From Polyangium mundeleinium (GTDB taxonomy: Bacteria > Myxococcota_A > Polyangia > Polyangiales > Polyangiaceae): DNA of 64,000 nucleotides. Every line of letters starts with the position of its first letter. Position 1 is the stretch's first letter. Under the pieces are notes generated by a model. The model was not told the origin of the DNA. It was given only the letters and a program-made list of their open reading frames with translations, and did not search any database. Positions 27,080 to 36,985 of this stretch are shown in pieces. Made by a program: the position numbers and the translations under genes. The DNA is taken from NCBI RefSeq assembly GCF_028369105.1, contig NZ_JAQNDO010000001.1:11006501-11070500 (forward strand). Direction: 5' to 3'.

Positions 27080-27418
27080 GGAGGCGGCTTCGGGTCACCT
27101 GCAGGGACGTCAATCGGTGCTCGCGGCTGCCCCGGGTCACCTGCAAGCACCCTCGGTCGGTGCTCGCGGCTGCCCCGGGTCACCTGCAGGGACGTCGGTC
27201 GGTGCTCGCGGCTGCCCCGGGTCATCTGCAAGCACCCTCGGTCGGTGCTCGCGGCTGCCCCGGGTCACCTGCAGGGACGTCGGTCGGTGCTCGCGGCTGC
27301 CCCGGGTCACCTGCAAGGACGTCGATCGGTGCTCGCGGCTGCCCCGGGTCACCTGCAAGCACCGTCGGTCGGTCGTCGCGGCTGCCCCGGGTCACCTGAA
27401 AGCACCGTCGGTCGGTGC
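27080..27418. repeat. Eight-copy 42/43-bp tandem repeat between convergent genes
   Basis: The block GCTGCCCCGGGTCACCTG recurs with GGGTCA at 27092, 27134, 27177, 27219, 27262, 27304, 27346 and 27389, i.e. periods of 42 and 43 bp. Two variants mix: one continues CAGGGACGTCGGTC (42), the other CAAGCACCCTCGGTC (43). The first and last copies are degenerate. The mixed period breaks any reading frame, so it is not a coding repeat. In the 43-bp form GGTGCT and AGCACC can pair across the unit. It fills most of the 406-bp gap between the lipoprotein and kinase genes. Confidence 0.92.
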
Positions 27419-27476
27419 GGGACGCTGGTCGGGGTGTCGTGCTTCCCCGTTTCGCGAGGGAATTCCACACCCAACG

Positions 27477-30386
27477 TCAGCGATACCCGTACTTGCCGAG
27501 CGAATCCGCGACCTCCTGGGCCGTGGGGCGCGCGGCGGGGTCGGGATCCATGCAGCGCTCGAAGAGGAGCGCGAGGCCGCCCTGGAGGCCCTCGACGCGG
27601 CGCAGGCCCGTAGGCCGCGGGAGGGTTTGGCCCTGCATGCCGACGAAGATCGGCGGGACGTTGAAGGGGCGCTTGCCCGTGAGGATCTCGTAGGCGATGA
27701 CGCCGAGGCTGAAGACGTCGGAGTGCGCCTTCCAGTGGCGTGAGCCCTGTGCGAGCTCCGGGCCCATGTAGGTCGGGGTGCCGACGAGGATGCCCGTGCG
27801 CGTGACCTCCTGCGGCGGCGGCGCGATGCTGCGGCGTGTGGAGGGCGGCGAATCGAGCTCGCGAGGCCGCTCGGAGAGGGGCGGGCGCTCCTGGACCTCC
27901 CCCGTGAGCGTGGAGATGCCGAAGTCGACGAGCTTGACCTGCGCATGCCCCTCGGCGTCCTCGGCGACCATGACGTTGCCCGGCTTGAGGTCGCGGTGGA
28001 TGACGCCCTGCGCGTGCACGGCGGCGAGGCCCGCGGCCATCTGGCGGAGCACCGAGCAGGACCAGGTGACGTCGCGGTAGCGCTCTTTGCAGCGATGGAG
28101 CGGCTTGCCCTTGCAGAGCTCCATGACGAGGTAGAGCAGGCCCTCGGGGGTGACGTCGACGTCGGCGATCGAGGCGAGGTTCGGGTGGTCGAGGCGGGAG
28201 AGGATCTGCGCCTCGCGCACGAAGCGCGCCATCGCGAGCTTGTCGCTGCGGCTCGTGAGGACCTTCATGGCAAAGCTGCGCGCGTCGCGGACACGCTCGA
28301 CCTCGTAGACGACGCCCATCGCGCCCTGGCCGAGCTCCTCGATGACGCGGTACCGCTCGGCGATGAGGGCGCCGACCTCGAAGCTCGGCGTGGCGGTGAC
28401 GAGCTCGTCCTCGTCGACGTCGACGTCGGTGCGGAGCGAGGAGAGGAGGCTCGTCGTGTGCTGCTGGATCTTGCGGCGGAGCTCCTCGTTCAGGACCTCG
28501 ACCTCGGCCTTCTTGGTTTCGATCGTGCGGATCTTGGCCTGCACGTCGCGGCGCATCTGGTCGAGGCCCCGCGCGAGGTCCGCGAACTCGCTCTTCTCGT
28601 CGACGGGGATCGGGGTCTTGATGTCGCCCGACGCGAGGCGCGCGGCGGCTTCGAGCAGCACCGCCTGCTCGGCGATGCGCTTCTGGTGGAGCGAGCTTTC
28701 CAGCTCGGCGCGGACGGCACGCGTGGAGACGATGTTGATGGAGAGCTTCTCGCCGAGGGCGTTGAGGAGCGAGAGGTCGGCGTCGTCGAAGTGCCGGCGT
28801 GACTCGTCGGTTTCGAGGTAGAGGACGCCGAGGAGCTCGTCCCGCACGACGAGCGGCGCGGCCATGGCGCTGCGGCGCGTGTCCTCGATGCGCTTCCACA
28901 CGCGCGCCTCGCGGCGCAGGCGGACCTGTTCGACGAGGTCGTCGAGGTTCGAGGCAAACCCGGCGATGACCGAGGCGAGCGGGATCTCGACGCCACCGGC
29001 CTCGCGGCCCGCGGCAACTTCGAGCTCGGCCCCCGCGACCGCGCCCCCCTCGTGGGTGACGAAGAGGAGAGCCGCGCGCGCGCCGAGGAGGCGGATGATC
29101 TCGTCGAGCGCGACGCGGGCCTGGCCGCCGCGATCGAGGACCTGCGCCGAGGCGAGGCTGAGCTCGAGGACCCGCGAGTAGCGGCCCATGCGCTCGTGCA
29201 CCTCGACGAAGCGGCGCGCGAGGATGATGCCGAGCGAGAGGGTGAAGGCAAACATGCCGACGTGGCCGAGCGAGACGTGGTCGCGCGGGACGAGGCCGAT
29301 CGCCTTGAGCACGTCATGCGAGGCCGCAGCAGCGGCCAGGAGGAACCCACCCGTGAAGATGCGCGCGTCGAGGTTGCCGCGCGTCGCGTGGAGGACCGCG
29401 CGGGAGGTCATGAGAAGGATCGTGACGAGGAGGAGGATCTGAAAGGGCAGGAGCGTGCGCAGCACCGGGACGAGCCCGAGCGCGACAAGGAGGGCCGAGC
29501 CGAGGAAGTACGCGGCGTGCACCCACTGCAGGCCGCGGAGCAGGCGGAAGCGGTCGGGGCCGAAGACGTGCTCGAAGTACGCGGCGAAGAAGATCGGCGT
29601 GAGGTAGAGGCTCGCGAACTCGACGTGGACCCAGAGCAGCGGCGCGTCGACGAGGAGGCCGCGGATGGGCGCGGCCGCGGGGAGGTAGATCCCGAGCGCG
29701 AGCGCGAGCAGGCCGTAGGCGAGGTTCGACTTGTCGCGGCGCTCGGAGAGGAAAAGGCCGAGGACGAAGAGGCCCGCCGACACGAGGAGGATGCCCATCG
29801 CGAGCGCGGGGAGGTCGGCGCGGACGGCGTCGAGGGCGAGGTCGGCGCGCGGGCCGATCAACGAGTCGCCGTAGGGCCCGATGTTGACGTGATCGGAGTG
29901 GATGCGGAGCGTGAGGGTCTTGCCCGCAAAGTTCGATCCGAGCGGGAGGAAGTGCGGCTTGTAGCCCTGGAAGCGGAGCGCGCCGTCGCCCTCGAACGCG
30001 CCGAACCGGTAGACGAGGGCGCCGTCGAGGTACGCCTCGACGATCTGATCGACGCCGCGGAGGTAGAGGACGGGCTCGCGCTCGACGTGGCCGACGAGGC
30101 GCGTGCGCATCCAGAGGAAACGCGCGCCGTTCCGGCCCTCGGGCGTGGCCTGCGGGGGCAAGGCGCGCCATCCGTCGTTCACCGCGGGCGTGGCCCAGAC
30201 GAACGCGTTCATGGGGTCGCGCGGCGAGTCGCCCCAGCGGTACTCCCACGTGCCCTGATACGCGTGGGCGTGCGCCTCGACGGCAGAAGGAGCAGGCACG
30301 TCCGCGCGCGTGATCGGCGAGGCCGAGAGCATCACGAGGGCGAGAGTTCCGGCGAAAAGAGTGCGCCGGCGCGGCGAACGGGGCAT
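27477..30386 (-). CDS. 7TMR-DISM / GAF / Ser-Thr kinase receptor fusion
   Basis: A 969-residue receptor kinase. Signal peptide (ALVMLSASPITRA); periplasmic jelly-roll domain of 7TMR-DISMED2 type (about 35-190, RTRLVGHVEREPVLYLRGVD); seven transmembrane helices (about 195-400); a GAF domain (about 415-570, AMAAPLVVRDELLGVLYLET); a HAMP-like/coiled-coil connector (600-650); and a Hanks kinase. ELGQGAMGVVYEVERV is near 680, GVIHRDLKPGNVMVAED near 793, LVDFGISTLTG follows, then GTPTYMGPELAQG. The input module is usually coupled to histidine kinases or GGDEF domains. A CCTCGCG-AAGC-CGCGAGG hairpin lies at 30410-30427, upstream. Confidence 0.9.
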   Translation of the reverse strand: MPRSPRRRTLFAGTLALVMLSASPITRADVPAPSAVEAHAHAYQGTWEYRWGDSPRDPMNAFVWATPAVNDGWRALPPQATPEGRNGARFLWMRTRLVGHVEREPVLYLRGVDQIVEAYLDGALVYRFGAFEGDGALRFQGYKPHFLPLGSNFAGKTLTLRIHSDHVNIGPYGDSLIGPRADLALDAVRADLPALAMGILLVSAGLFVLGLFLSERRDKSNLAYGLLALALGIYLPAAAPIRGLLVDAPLLWVHVEFASLYLTPIFFAAYFEHVFGPDRFRLLRGLQWVHAAYFLGSALLVALGLVPVLRTLLPFQILLLVTILLMTSRAVLHATRGNLDARIFTGGFLLAAAAASHDVLKAIGLVPRDHVSLGHVGMFAFTLSLGIILARRFVEVHERMGRYSRVLELSLASAQVLDRGGQARVALDEIIRLLGARAALLFVTHEGGAVAGAELEVAAGREAGGVEIPLASVIAGFASNLDDLVEQVRLRREARVWKRIEDTRRSAMAAPLVVRDELLGVLYLETDESRRHFDDADLSLLNALGEKLSINIVSTRAVRAELESSLHQKRIAEQAVLLEAAARLASGDIKTPIPVDEKSEFADLARGLDQMRRDVQAKIRTIETKKAEVEVLNEELRRKIQQHTTSLLSSLRTDVDVDEDELVTATPSFEVGALIAERYRVIEELGQGAMGVVYEVERVRDARSFAMKVLTSRSDKLAMARFVREAQILSRLDHPNLASIADVDVTPEGLLYLVMELCKGKPLHRCKERYRDVTWSCSVLRQMAAGLAAVHAQGVIHRDLKPGNVMVAEDAEGHAQVKLVDFGISTLTGEVQERPPLSERPRELDSPPSTRRSIAPPPQEVTRTGILVGTPTYMGPELAQGSRHWKAHSDVFSLGVIAYEILTGKRPFNVPPIFVGMQGQTLPRPTGLRRVEGLQGGLALLFERCMDPDPAARPTAQEVADSLGKYGYR

Positions 30387-30453
30387 CGCTTGGTCTTGGT
30401 CCAGGGGTCCCTCGCGAAGCCGCGAGGATATCAGAGGTGCGCCACCGGCGAAC

Positions 30454-30801
30454 TCACCGCGCGCTCGCCTTCTTGTTCCCCTCGGCCACGGCCTTGCCCG
30501 CGATGCGCGCGCGGGCGGCGTGCACGAGCGGCTCGGCCGGCGTCAACGCGTCGACGAGGTCGCCCGCGCGGAGCGCCGCTTCCTCAGCCCGCTTCCACGC
30601 AGCCGACGCGCCGATCGTGTTCGGCCCGCTCCGCTGCGCGAGCGTGAGCGCCGACGCGAGGTCCCGTCCGACGCGCTCGATGCGCTGGAGCTCGACGCGC
30701 CCCGCCCCCGCGAGTTTGGCGGCCGCATACATTGCCCGCACGATGCCGATGAGGTCGCGCACGGCCGCCGCGGGAAAGGGATCTTCACGCCCGGAAATCA
30801 C
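30454..30801 (-). CDS. Small helical protein of unknown function
   Basis: A 115-residue all-helical, soluble protein: FPAAAVRDLIGIVRAMYAAA, GRVELQRIERVGRDLASALT and RAEEAALRAGDLVDALTPAE. It is not recognised. High GC3 and an amphipathic pattern support coding. It lies 56 bp downstream of hutH on the same strand and 67 bp upstream of the receptor kinase, so it may share a transcript with either. Confidence 0.6.
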   Translation of the reverse strand: MISGREDPFPAAAVRDLIGIVRAMYAAAKLAGAGRVELQRIERVGRDLASALTLAQRSGPNTIGASAAWKRAEEAALRAGDLVDALTPAEPLVHAARARIAGKAVAEGNKKASAR

Positions 30802-30857
30802 CTGAACGAATGTATCGTAACCGTATCGAAATGGCGAGTCGGGCGTGTTTCGTGAGG

Positions 30858-32414
30858 TTACCGGAGGGACCCGGTGACCTCTTCCACCGCGCGGCGGAGG
30901 GCGCCCGAAAGGACGATGTCGCGGACGGCGGCAATGTCGCGATAGAGCGGGCGGTCCTCGTCGAGCGTGGGGGAGACGACGCGGACGGCCGCGTGCGCCC
31001 GCTCGACGGCGGCCGAGGAGCGGAGGGGGCGGCGCTGATCGATGCCCTGGGCGGCCGTGAGGATCTCGATCGCGAGCGAGGTGCGGACGTTCTCGATGAC
31101 CTGCGCGAGCTTGCGGGCGCTGACGCTGCCCATGCTGACGTGATCTTCGCGGCCGGCGCTCGAAGGGATCGAGTCGACGCTGGCGGGGTGGCAGAGGACC
31201 TTGTTCTCGCTGACGAGCGAGGCGCTCGCGACCTGGGCGATCATGAAGCCGGAGTGCAGGCCGCTCTGCGGCGCGAGGAACGGGGTGAGGCCGCTCGAGA
31301 GCGCAGGGTTGACGAGCTGCTCGACGCGGCGCTCGCTGATGTTCGCGAGCTCGGCCGCAGCCATGGCCGCGAGGTCGAGCGCGAGCGCGAGCGGCTGGCC
31401 GTGGAAATTGCCGCCCGAGAGGAGATCGGCGCCGCCGTCGTCGCGGAGGAAGATGGTGGGGTTGTCGGTGACGCTGTTGATCTCGCGCGTGAGGACGTCG
31501 GCGGCCCAGCCGAGGGCGTCACGCGAGGCGCCGTGGACCTGCGGCATGCAGCGGAGCGAGTAGGCGTCCTGCACGCGCGGGCAGTCCGCGTGGCTCTGCA
31601 TGATCTCGCTGTCGTCGAGCATCCCGCGGAGGTTCGCGGCGCAAGCGGCCTGGCCCGGGTGCGGGCGGACGGCCATGAGGCGCTCGTCGAAGGGGCGCTT
31701 CGAGCCCTTGTTCGCTTCGAGGCTCATCGCGCCGGCGACGTCGGCGATCGTGCAGAGGGCGAGCGCGTCGCGCACGGCGAGCGCGCCGACGGCAGCCATG
31801 TACTGCGTGCCGTTGATGAGCGCGAGGCCCTCCTTCGCCGCGAGGACCACAGGGCGAAGCTCGGCGCGCGCGAGGGCCTCGGCGCTCGTCATGCGTTCGC
31901 CGCGGAAGGAGGCCTCGCCTTCGCCCATGAGCGTGAGCGCGAGGTGCGCGAGCGGCGCGAGGTCGCCCGAGGCGCCGACGGATCCTTGCGAGGGGATGCG
32001 CGGCGCGATGCGCGCGTTGAGCATGGCGAGGAGCAGATCGACGACCTCGGCGCGCACGCCGGAATAACCGAGCGCGACGACCTGCGCGCGAAGGACCATC
32101 ATGGCGCGGATCTCGGGCTCGCCGAGATCCGGGCCGACGCCGGTCGCGTGGCTGCGCACGAGGTTTTTCTGCAAGGCGATGACGTCGCGCTCGGCGATGC
32201 GCGTCTCGGCGAGCGCGCCGAAGCCGGTGTTGATGCCGTAAACCGCGGGCGCGGCGTCGCCGGCCTCGGCGATGGCGTCGACGGCGCGGCGCGAGGCGAC
32301 GATGCGGGCGCGGGCCTCGGGACAGAGGGCGACGGGGCGGCCGCGACGGCTCACGTCCTCGAGATCGGCGAGGGTGATCGGGCGCCCAACGAGAAGAGGC
32401 GAAAGGGTGTGCAC
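30858..32414 (-). CDS. hutH: Histidine ammonia-lyase
   Basis: Cytoplasmic enzyme that deaminates L-His to urocanate. [15 protein letters not shown] near residue 64 and [14 protein letters not shown] are family signatures. [20 protein letters not shown] contains the Ala-Ser-Gly triad that cyclises to the MIO cofactor. [20 protein letters not shown] and [20 protein letters not shown] complete the active site. The start is uncertain: GTG 32414 gives 518 residues, close to normal HutH, with a TACTAA hexamer upstream; GTG 32444 would add ten residues. No hutU, hutI or hutG is nearby, so the pathway is split or this lyase has a separate role. Confidence 0.93.
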   Translation of the reverse strand: MHTLSPLLVGRPITLADLEDVSRRGRPVALCPEARARIVASRRAVDAIAEAGDAAPAVYGINTGFGALAETRIAERDVIALQKNLVRSHATGVGPDLGEPEIRAMMVLRAQVVALGYSGVRAEVVDLLLAMLNARIAPRIPSQGSVGASGDLAPLAHLALTLMGEGEASFRGERMTSAEALARAELRPVVLAAKEGLALINGTQYMAAVGALAVRDALALCTIADVAGAMSLEANKGSKRPFDERLMAVRPHPGQAACAANLRGMLDDSEIMQSHADCPRVQDAYSLRCMPQVHGASRDALGWAADVLTREINSVTDNPTIFLRDDGGADLLSGGNFHGQPLALALDLAAMAAAELANISERRVEQLVNPALSSGLTPFLAPQSGLHSGFMIAQVASASLVSENKVLCHPASVDSIPSSAGREDHVSMGSVSARKLAQVIENVRTSLAIEILTAAQGIDQRRPLRSSAAVERAHAAVRVVSPTLDEDRPLYRDIAAVRDIVLSGALRRAVEEVTGSLR

Positions 32415-32477
32415 GCGCGCCACGTTAGTAAGCGGCACTTTCACGGCAAGGGGTGATCGCCTAAGCTCCCGCCCCCG

Positions 32478-32912
32478 ATGCGGAACGTGCGATCGATCTG
32501 CGCGGCGCTCGCGCTCGCGCTCGTGGCCTGCGCAGGCGCGGCCGAACCCGGACCCGAGACCACCACGCCGCCCCCGAGCGGCGAGCCGACGGCCGAGCCG
32601 GGCGTGTCGGGCGGTGGGGGACCTGGCGCCGCCGTGAGCTCGCCCGTGGCGAGCAGCCCTCCCAGTGGAGCAGCGCCGGGCCCGTTCGTCTGCAGCTTGC
32701 CCGCGCCCGTGAAGAGCGACGATGCGTGCACGAAGGACGCGGACTGCGCGCCTTCGGTGCCGTGTCATGCGCGGGCATGCGTCGCGGCGTCACGTGCCGA
32801 GCCGCGTAAGCCGGACACGGTCTGCTCGATGATGGCCGACTGCCAGAGCGCCGACGTGAACCCTTGCATGTGCTACGAGGGCCGCTGCGCTCTGGTGCCG
32901 AAAGCCAACTGA
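32478..32912 (+). CDS. Cys-rich lipoprotein of unknown function
   Basis: A 144-residue lipoprotein: LALALVAC lipobox with Cys 18, a Pro/Gly/Ser spacer of about 45 residues, then a Cys-rich C-terminus. [20 protein letters not shown] and [20 protein letters not shown] carry eight regularly spaced cysteines, typical of small disulfide-rich surface modules. TTTCAC-N17-TAAGCT (32439-32467) lies 10 nt before the ATG and may be a promoter for a near-leaderless message. It is followed after 4 bp by the biotin carrier gene. Confidence 0.72.
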   Translation: MRNVRSICAALALALVACAGAAEPGPETTTPPPSGEPTAEPGVSGGGGPGAAVSSPVASSPPSGAAPGPFVCSLPAPVKSDDACTKDADCAPSVPCHARACVAASRAEPRKPDTVCSMMADCQSADVNPCMCYEGRCALVPKAN

Positions 32913-32916
32913 TCTC

Positions 32917-33416
32917 ATGCGTTACTTCGTCAAATTCCCTTCCGGCCGCGAGGTCCCCGTCGATCTGACCGTGCTGCCCTCGGGCGAGATCCGCGCCGAG
33001 GTCGAGGGGCGATCGTTCGCGATCGACGCCTACGACCACCAGGGCGCGGTGCACCTCGATCTCGGCGGGCGCTCGGTCGAGCTCTGGATGGAGGGGACGC
33101 CCCCCGAGGTCGGCGTCGTCACGTCGTCGCGGCGGTTTTACGCGCGCGTCGAGAACGAACGGCTGCGCGCGCTTTCGAGCGTGCAGGGCGGCAGGAGCGG
33201 CGGCGGCGAGGGGCTCATCACGTCGCCGATGCCGGGCCGCGTGCTCAAGGTGCTCGTGACCGAGGGCGACGAGATCCACGCGGGGCGGCCGCTCGTCGTG
33301 GTCGAAGCCATGAAGATGGAGAACGAGCTCGCGTCCACGCGCGACGGTCGGGTGAAGAAGGTCTACGTGACCGCTGGCGCGACCGTCGAGGGGGGTGCCA
33401 AGCTCGTCGAGATCGA

Positions 33417-33420
<4 letters not shown>
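32917..33420 (+). CDS. Biotin carboxyl carrier protein of an acyl-CoA carboxylase
   Basis: A 167-residue biotinylated carrier. The C-terminal biotinyl domain holds GLITSPMPGRVLKVLVTEGD and VVVEAMKMENELASTRDG, with the biotinylated Lys in EAMKMEN. Residues 1-85 form a beta-rich domain like the BT domain of propionyl/methylcrotonyl-CoA carboxylases. A Gly/Ser hinge (QGGRSGGGE) joins them. No biotin carboxylase or carboxyltransferase is adjacent; accD is 30 kb away, so partners cannot be named. The stop overlaps the next start (ATGA). Confidence 0.88.
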
Positions 33421-34424
<1,004 letters not shown>

Positions 34425-34448
34425 AGAACCAAAGGAAGAGGCGAACCC

Positions 34449-35135
34449 ATGCTCCCGCGCGTCCTCGAACCCGAGGTCATGGACACCCCCGAGGAGGCCC
34501 GTGACTACGACGCCATGGACCACGCCGCGGTGAACCGCGCGTTCTGCGAGGATGTGCTCGCGGTTCTCCCGGTCCCGAAGCGCGTGCTCGACGTCGGGAC
34601 GGGCACGGCGCGCATCCCGATCGAGCTCTGCGCGCTCTCGCCGAACGCCGAGGTCGTGGCCATCGATCTCGCCGAGCACATGCTCACGCTCGCCCGGGAG
34701 AACATCACGCGCGCGGGCCTCGCCTCCCGCGTGACCGTCGCGAAGATCGACGCGAAGGCCCTGCCCTACCCCGACGGATCCTTCGGCGCCGTCGTGTCGA
34801 ACTCGATCATCCACCACATCCCCGAGCCCGCGCAGGTCCTCGCCGAGATGTGGCGCGTGACCTCCCGCGGTGGCCTTCTCTTTGTGCGCGACCTCCACCG
34901 GCCCGAGACCGAAGCCGAGATCGATCGTCTCGTCACGCTCCACGGCGGCGAGCGCCCGGCCGATCCGGCCGCCGTGCCATCGTTCGAGCACCAACGATCT
35001 CTCTTCCGCGCTTCGCTCGCCGCGGCGCTCACCGTCTCGGAGATCGCCACGTTCGTGGCGCCGCTCGGAATCCCCGCGTCGGCCGTGCGGAAGACGAGCG
35101 ATCGACACTGGACGCTCTCCGCCGTCAAACCCTGA
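34449..35135 (+). CDS. Class I SAM-dependent methyltransferase
   Basis: A 228-residue soluble methyltransferase. KRVLDVGTGTARIPIEL is motif I, AEVVAIDLAEHMLTLARENI the acidic loop, and FGAVVSNSIIHHIPEPAQVL motif IV. A C-terminal stretch (EHQRSLFRASLAAALTVSEI) may shape the substrate site. The methyl acceptor is unknown. AAAGGAAGAG lies 9-18 nt before the ATG. It is 24 bp after the PLP enzyme gene and probably ends that transcript. Confidence 0.85.
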   Translation: MLPRVLEPEVMDTPEEARDYDAMDHAAVNRAFCEDVLAVLPVPKRVLDVGTGTARIPIELCALSPNAEVVAIDLAEHMLTLARENITRAGLASRVTVAKIDAKALPYPDGSFGAVVSNSIIHHIPEPAQVLAEMWRVTSRGGLLFVRDLHRPETEAEIDRLVTLHGGERPADPAAVPSFEHQRSLFRASLAAALTVSEIATFVAPLGIPASAVRKTSDRHWTLSAVKP

Positions 35136-35169
35136 CGTCGAAGAGCGCCCGCGCGCGTGGAGTGGAGAT

Positions 35170-36743
35170 TCAGGGGTGGATGTGCACCACGGTGCCTTCG
35201 CCCGTGGATTCGCTCGCCTGCACGCCGTGCCAATCCGTGGGGAGCGGCGGATCGGTCCACATGAAGACGCGGCGCGCGTCGATCGGCGAGAGGTTGATGC
35301 AGCCGTGGCTCCGGGGCTTTCCGTACTCGTCGTGCCACGGCGCCGCGTGGAGCGCGTAACCCGCCTCGAAGTACTGCACCCACGGCACGTCGCGCAGCTC
35401 GAACTTGTTGCCGACCTCGTGCGAGTCCATCGTGGTCGTGACGTGCTTCTCGCGGATCTTGAAGGTGCCGCGCACGGTCGAGTACGTCTTCTTGGGATCC
35501 CCGAGCCCGTCGCGGCCCGTCGCCACCGCCGTCGCGAAGACCGGCTTCGTCCCCTCGTACAGGATGAGGATCTGGCTCAGGATCGAGATGTCGATCCACT
35601 TCTTCGTCTTCGCCGCGAAGCTCGGCAGCTCCGAGGGTTTGACCGCGATCGCCACGTCGCTGTCCTTGATCCACGTCCCGTCCTTGGCCTCGACGAGGCG
35701 CGTCTCGCCGATCCGCATGCTCTTGCCCGTGAGCTGGATGGGCGTGTGGAACGCGAGCTTGCCCGCCTTCTCGAGCGAGCGCTTGCTCGTGTCGTACTTG
35801 TACGCGTCGGGGACGCGCACGAACGCGAGCGGCAGCTCCCAGCCCTTGCGCATGTCGACGCCGTGGAACGTCGATCCCCGCGCAGGCTTGAGCTTCGAGG
35901 TCGGCACGAGGCGCGCATCCGTGGTCATCGCGAAGCGCCGGTCGTTGTCGCCGACGAACGTGCCGATGAGCGCGAGGCCCGCGTGCCGTGCGACGCGGTT
36001 CGTGATGATCGCGTAGTCGGGGACCTTGAACGTCGAGATGTTCGGGATCTTGCGGCCGCCCTGGAAAAACCAGGGATCGCGTCGTTCCCATCGCCGCCGT
36101 AGAGCTCCTGATCCGGGAGGTCCGGCGCCTCGGTCGGCGGCTCGCCGATCGCGTTGCCCTCTGCGTCGAGCGGCACGTCGTTCGCGCCGACCTCGATCGC
36201 ATCCCACTTCTTCTGGAGGCGCTTGTAGCTGCGGAGGTGCTCCTTCAGCCGCATTTCGTACTGGAACTGCTCGGCCTTCGACGCAGGCCGGTAGTAGTTC
36301 GGCGCGATGGCTCGTACGAACGCGTAAGGATACGGCATCGGCTTCGAGAGGTCCGGCCGACGCGTGAGCGCCCGCAAGATCGGGTGCTTCATGTCGATCG
36401 ACGCGCTGCCCTCGGCGCAGATGTATCCAGCCGGAAGGACGCGGTAATACCCGCCCTGGCAGTCGTCGAACGCAGCCGGCTTCTCCCCGCGCACCGCGGT
36501 CGCGCCCGCGCGCAGGTAGCCGATCTTCGGCGACCTTCGATCCGGCTTCAGGTAGACGGGCGCCGCCATCTCCACGGCGCCAATGCGGGGGCCGCCCTCT
36601 TTGGGGACCGTCGCCGGATCCGCCGCGACCTGCTCGGCAGGCGCGGACAAGCTGACGATGCCCTCAGGAGAGCCCTTGCCCTTGCACCCGGCGAGCGCAA
36701 GCACACCGAGGGCCAGGAGGGAGAGCCGCTTGCGTGCGTCCAT
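35170..36743 (-). pseudogene. L,D-transpeptidase lipoprotein, split by one frameshift
   Basis: A YkuD-type peptidoglycan crosslinking enzyme of about 523 residues if repaired. The signal peptide ends LALAGC (Cys 20). The middle binds cell-wall-like modules (VYLKPDRRSPKIGYLRAG). The catalytic region has ALHAAPWHDEYGKPRSHGCI, then NLSPIDARRVF, with His and the active Cys in SHGCIN. The first frame reads ...GGDGNDAIPG and runs off. The remainder (WFFQGGRKIPNISTFKVPD onward) is in another frame. Adding one C/G in the run at 36073-36075 restores a continuous protein. All motifs are intact, so it may be a recent mutation or a homopolymer error. Confidence 0.85.
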
Positions 36744-36845
36744 GGGCCCCGGATGCCGGAAGTCAGCCGAGAGGGCCAAGTTTTGAGCCCGAGCCCCGGA
36801 AACGACGGCCCCGACGGACCCCACACCAAAGGACGCTCGAAGAGC

Positions 36846-36874
36846 TTGCGCAGGGGCAAACTTCCCGCTAGGTT
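36846..36874 (+). promoter_or_regulatory. Candidate tRNA promoter
   Basis: TTGCGC (36846-36851), 17-nt spacer, TAGGTT (36869-36874); the mature tRNA starts 30 nt after it. Confidence 0.5.
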
Positions 36875-36903
36875 GCTGGCCCCCGCGTCCGAAAACGCGG
36901 CGT

Positions 36904-36977
36904 GCGCCACTAGCTCAGCTGGATAGAGCGTCGGCCTCCGGAGCCGAAGGCCAGTGGTTCGAATCCACTGTGGCGCG
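36904..36977 (+). tRNA. tRNA-Arg (anticodon CCG)
   Basis: A complete 74-nt cloverleaf: acceptor GCGCCAC pairs with GTGGCGC; D stem GCTC/GAGC; anticodon stem TCGGC/GCCGA around loop CTCCGGA; T stem AGTGG/CCACT around TTCGAAT. The anticodon CCG reads CGG. The discriminator is G and CCA is not encoded. The decayed histidine kinase ends 9 bp downstream. Confidence 0.97.
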
Positions 36978-36985
36978 CAGAGTCT

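Noticed and set aside
27084-27418. CRISPR array
   Set aside because: Units are directly adjacent with no unique spacers; period 42/43 with only repeat variants. A minisatellite, not CRISPR.
27137-27470. Short repeat proteins (VTRGSREHR-type) across the tandem repeat
   Set aside because: The 43-bp units break the frame; the frames are by-products of the repeat.
36904-36977. tRNA-flanked genomic island
   Set aside because: No integrase, no repeated tRNA end and no compositional change were seen on either side.
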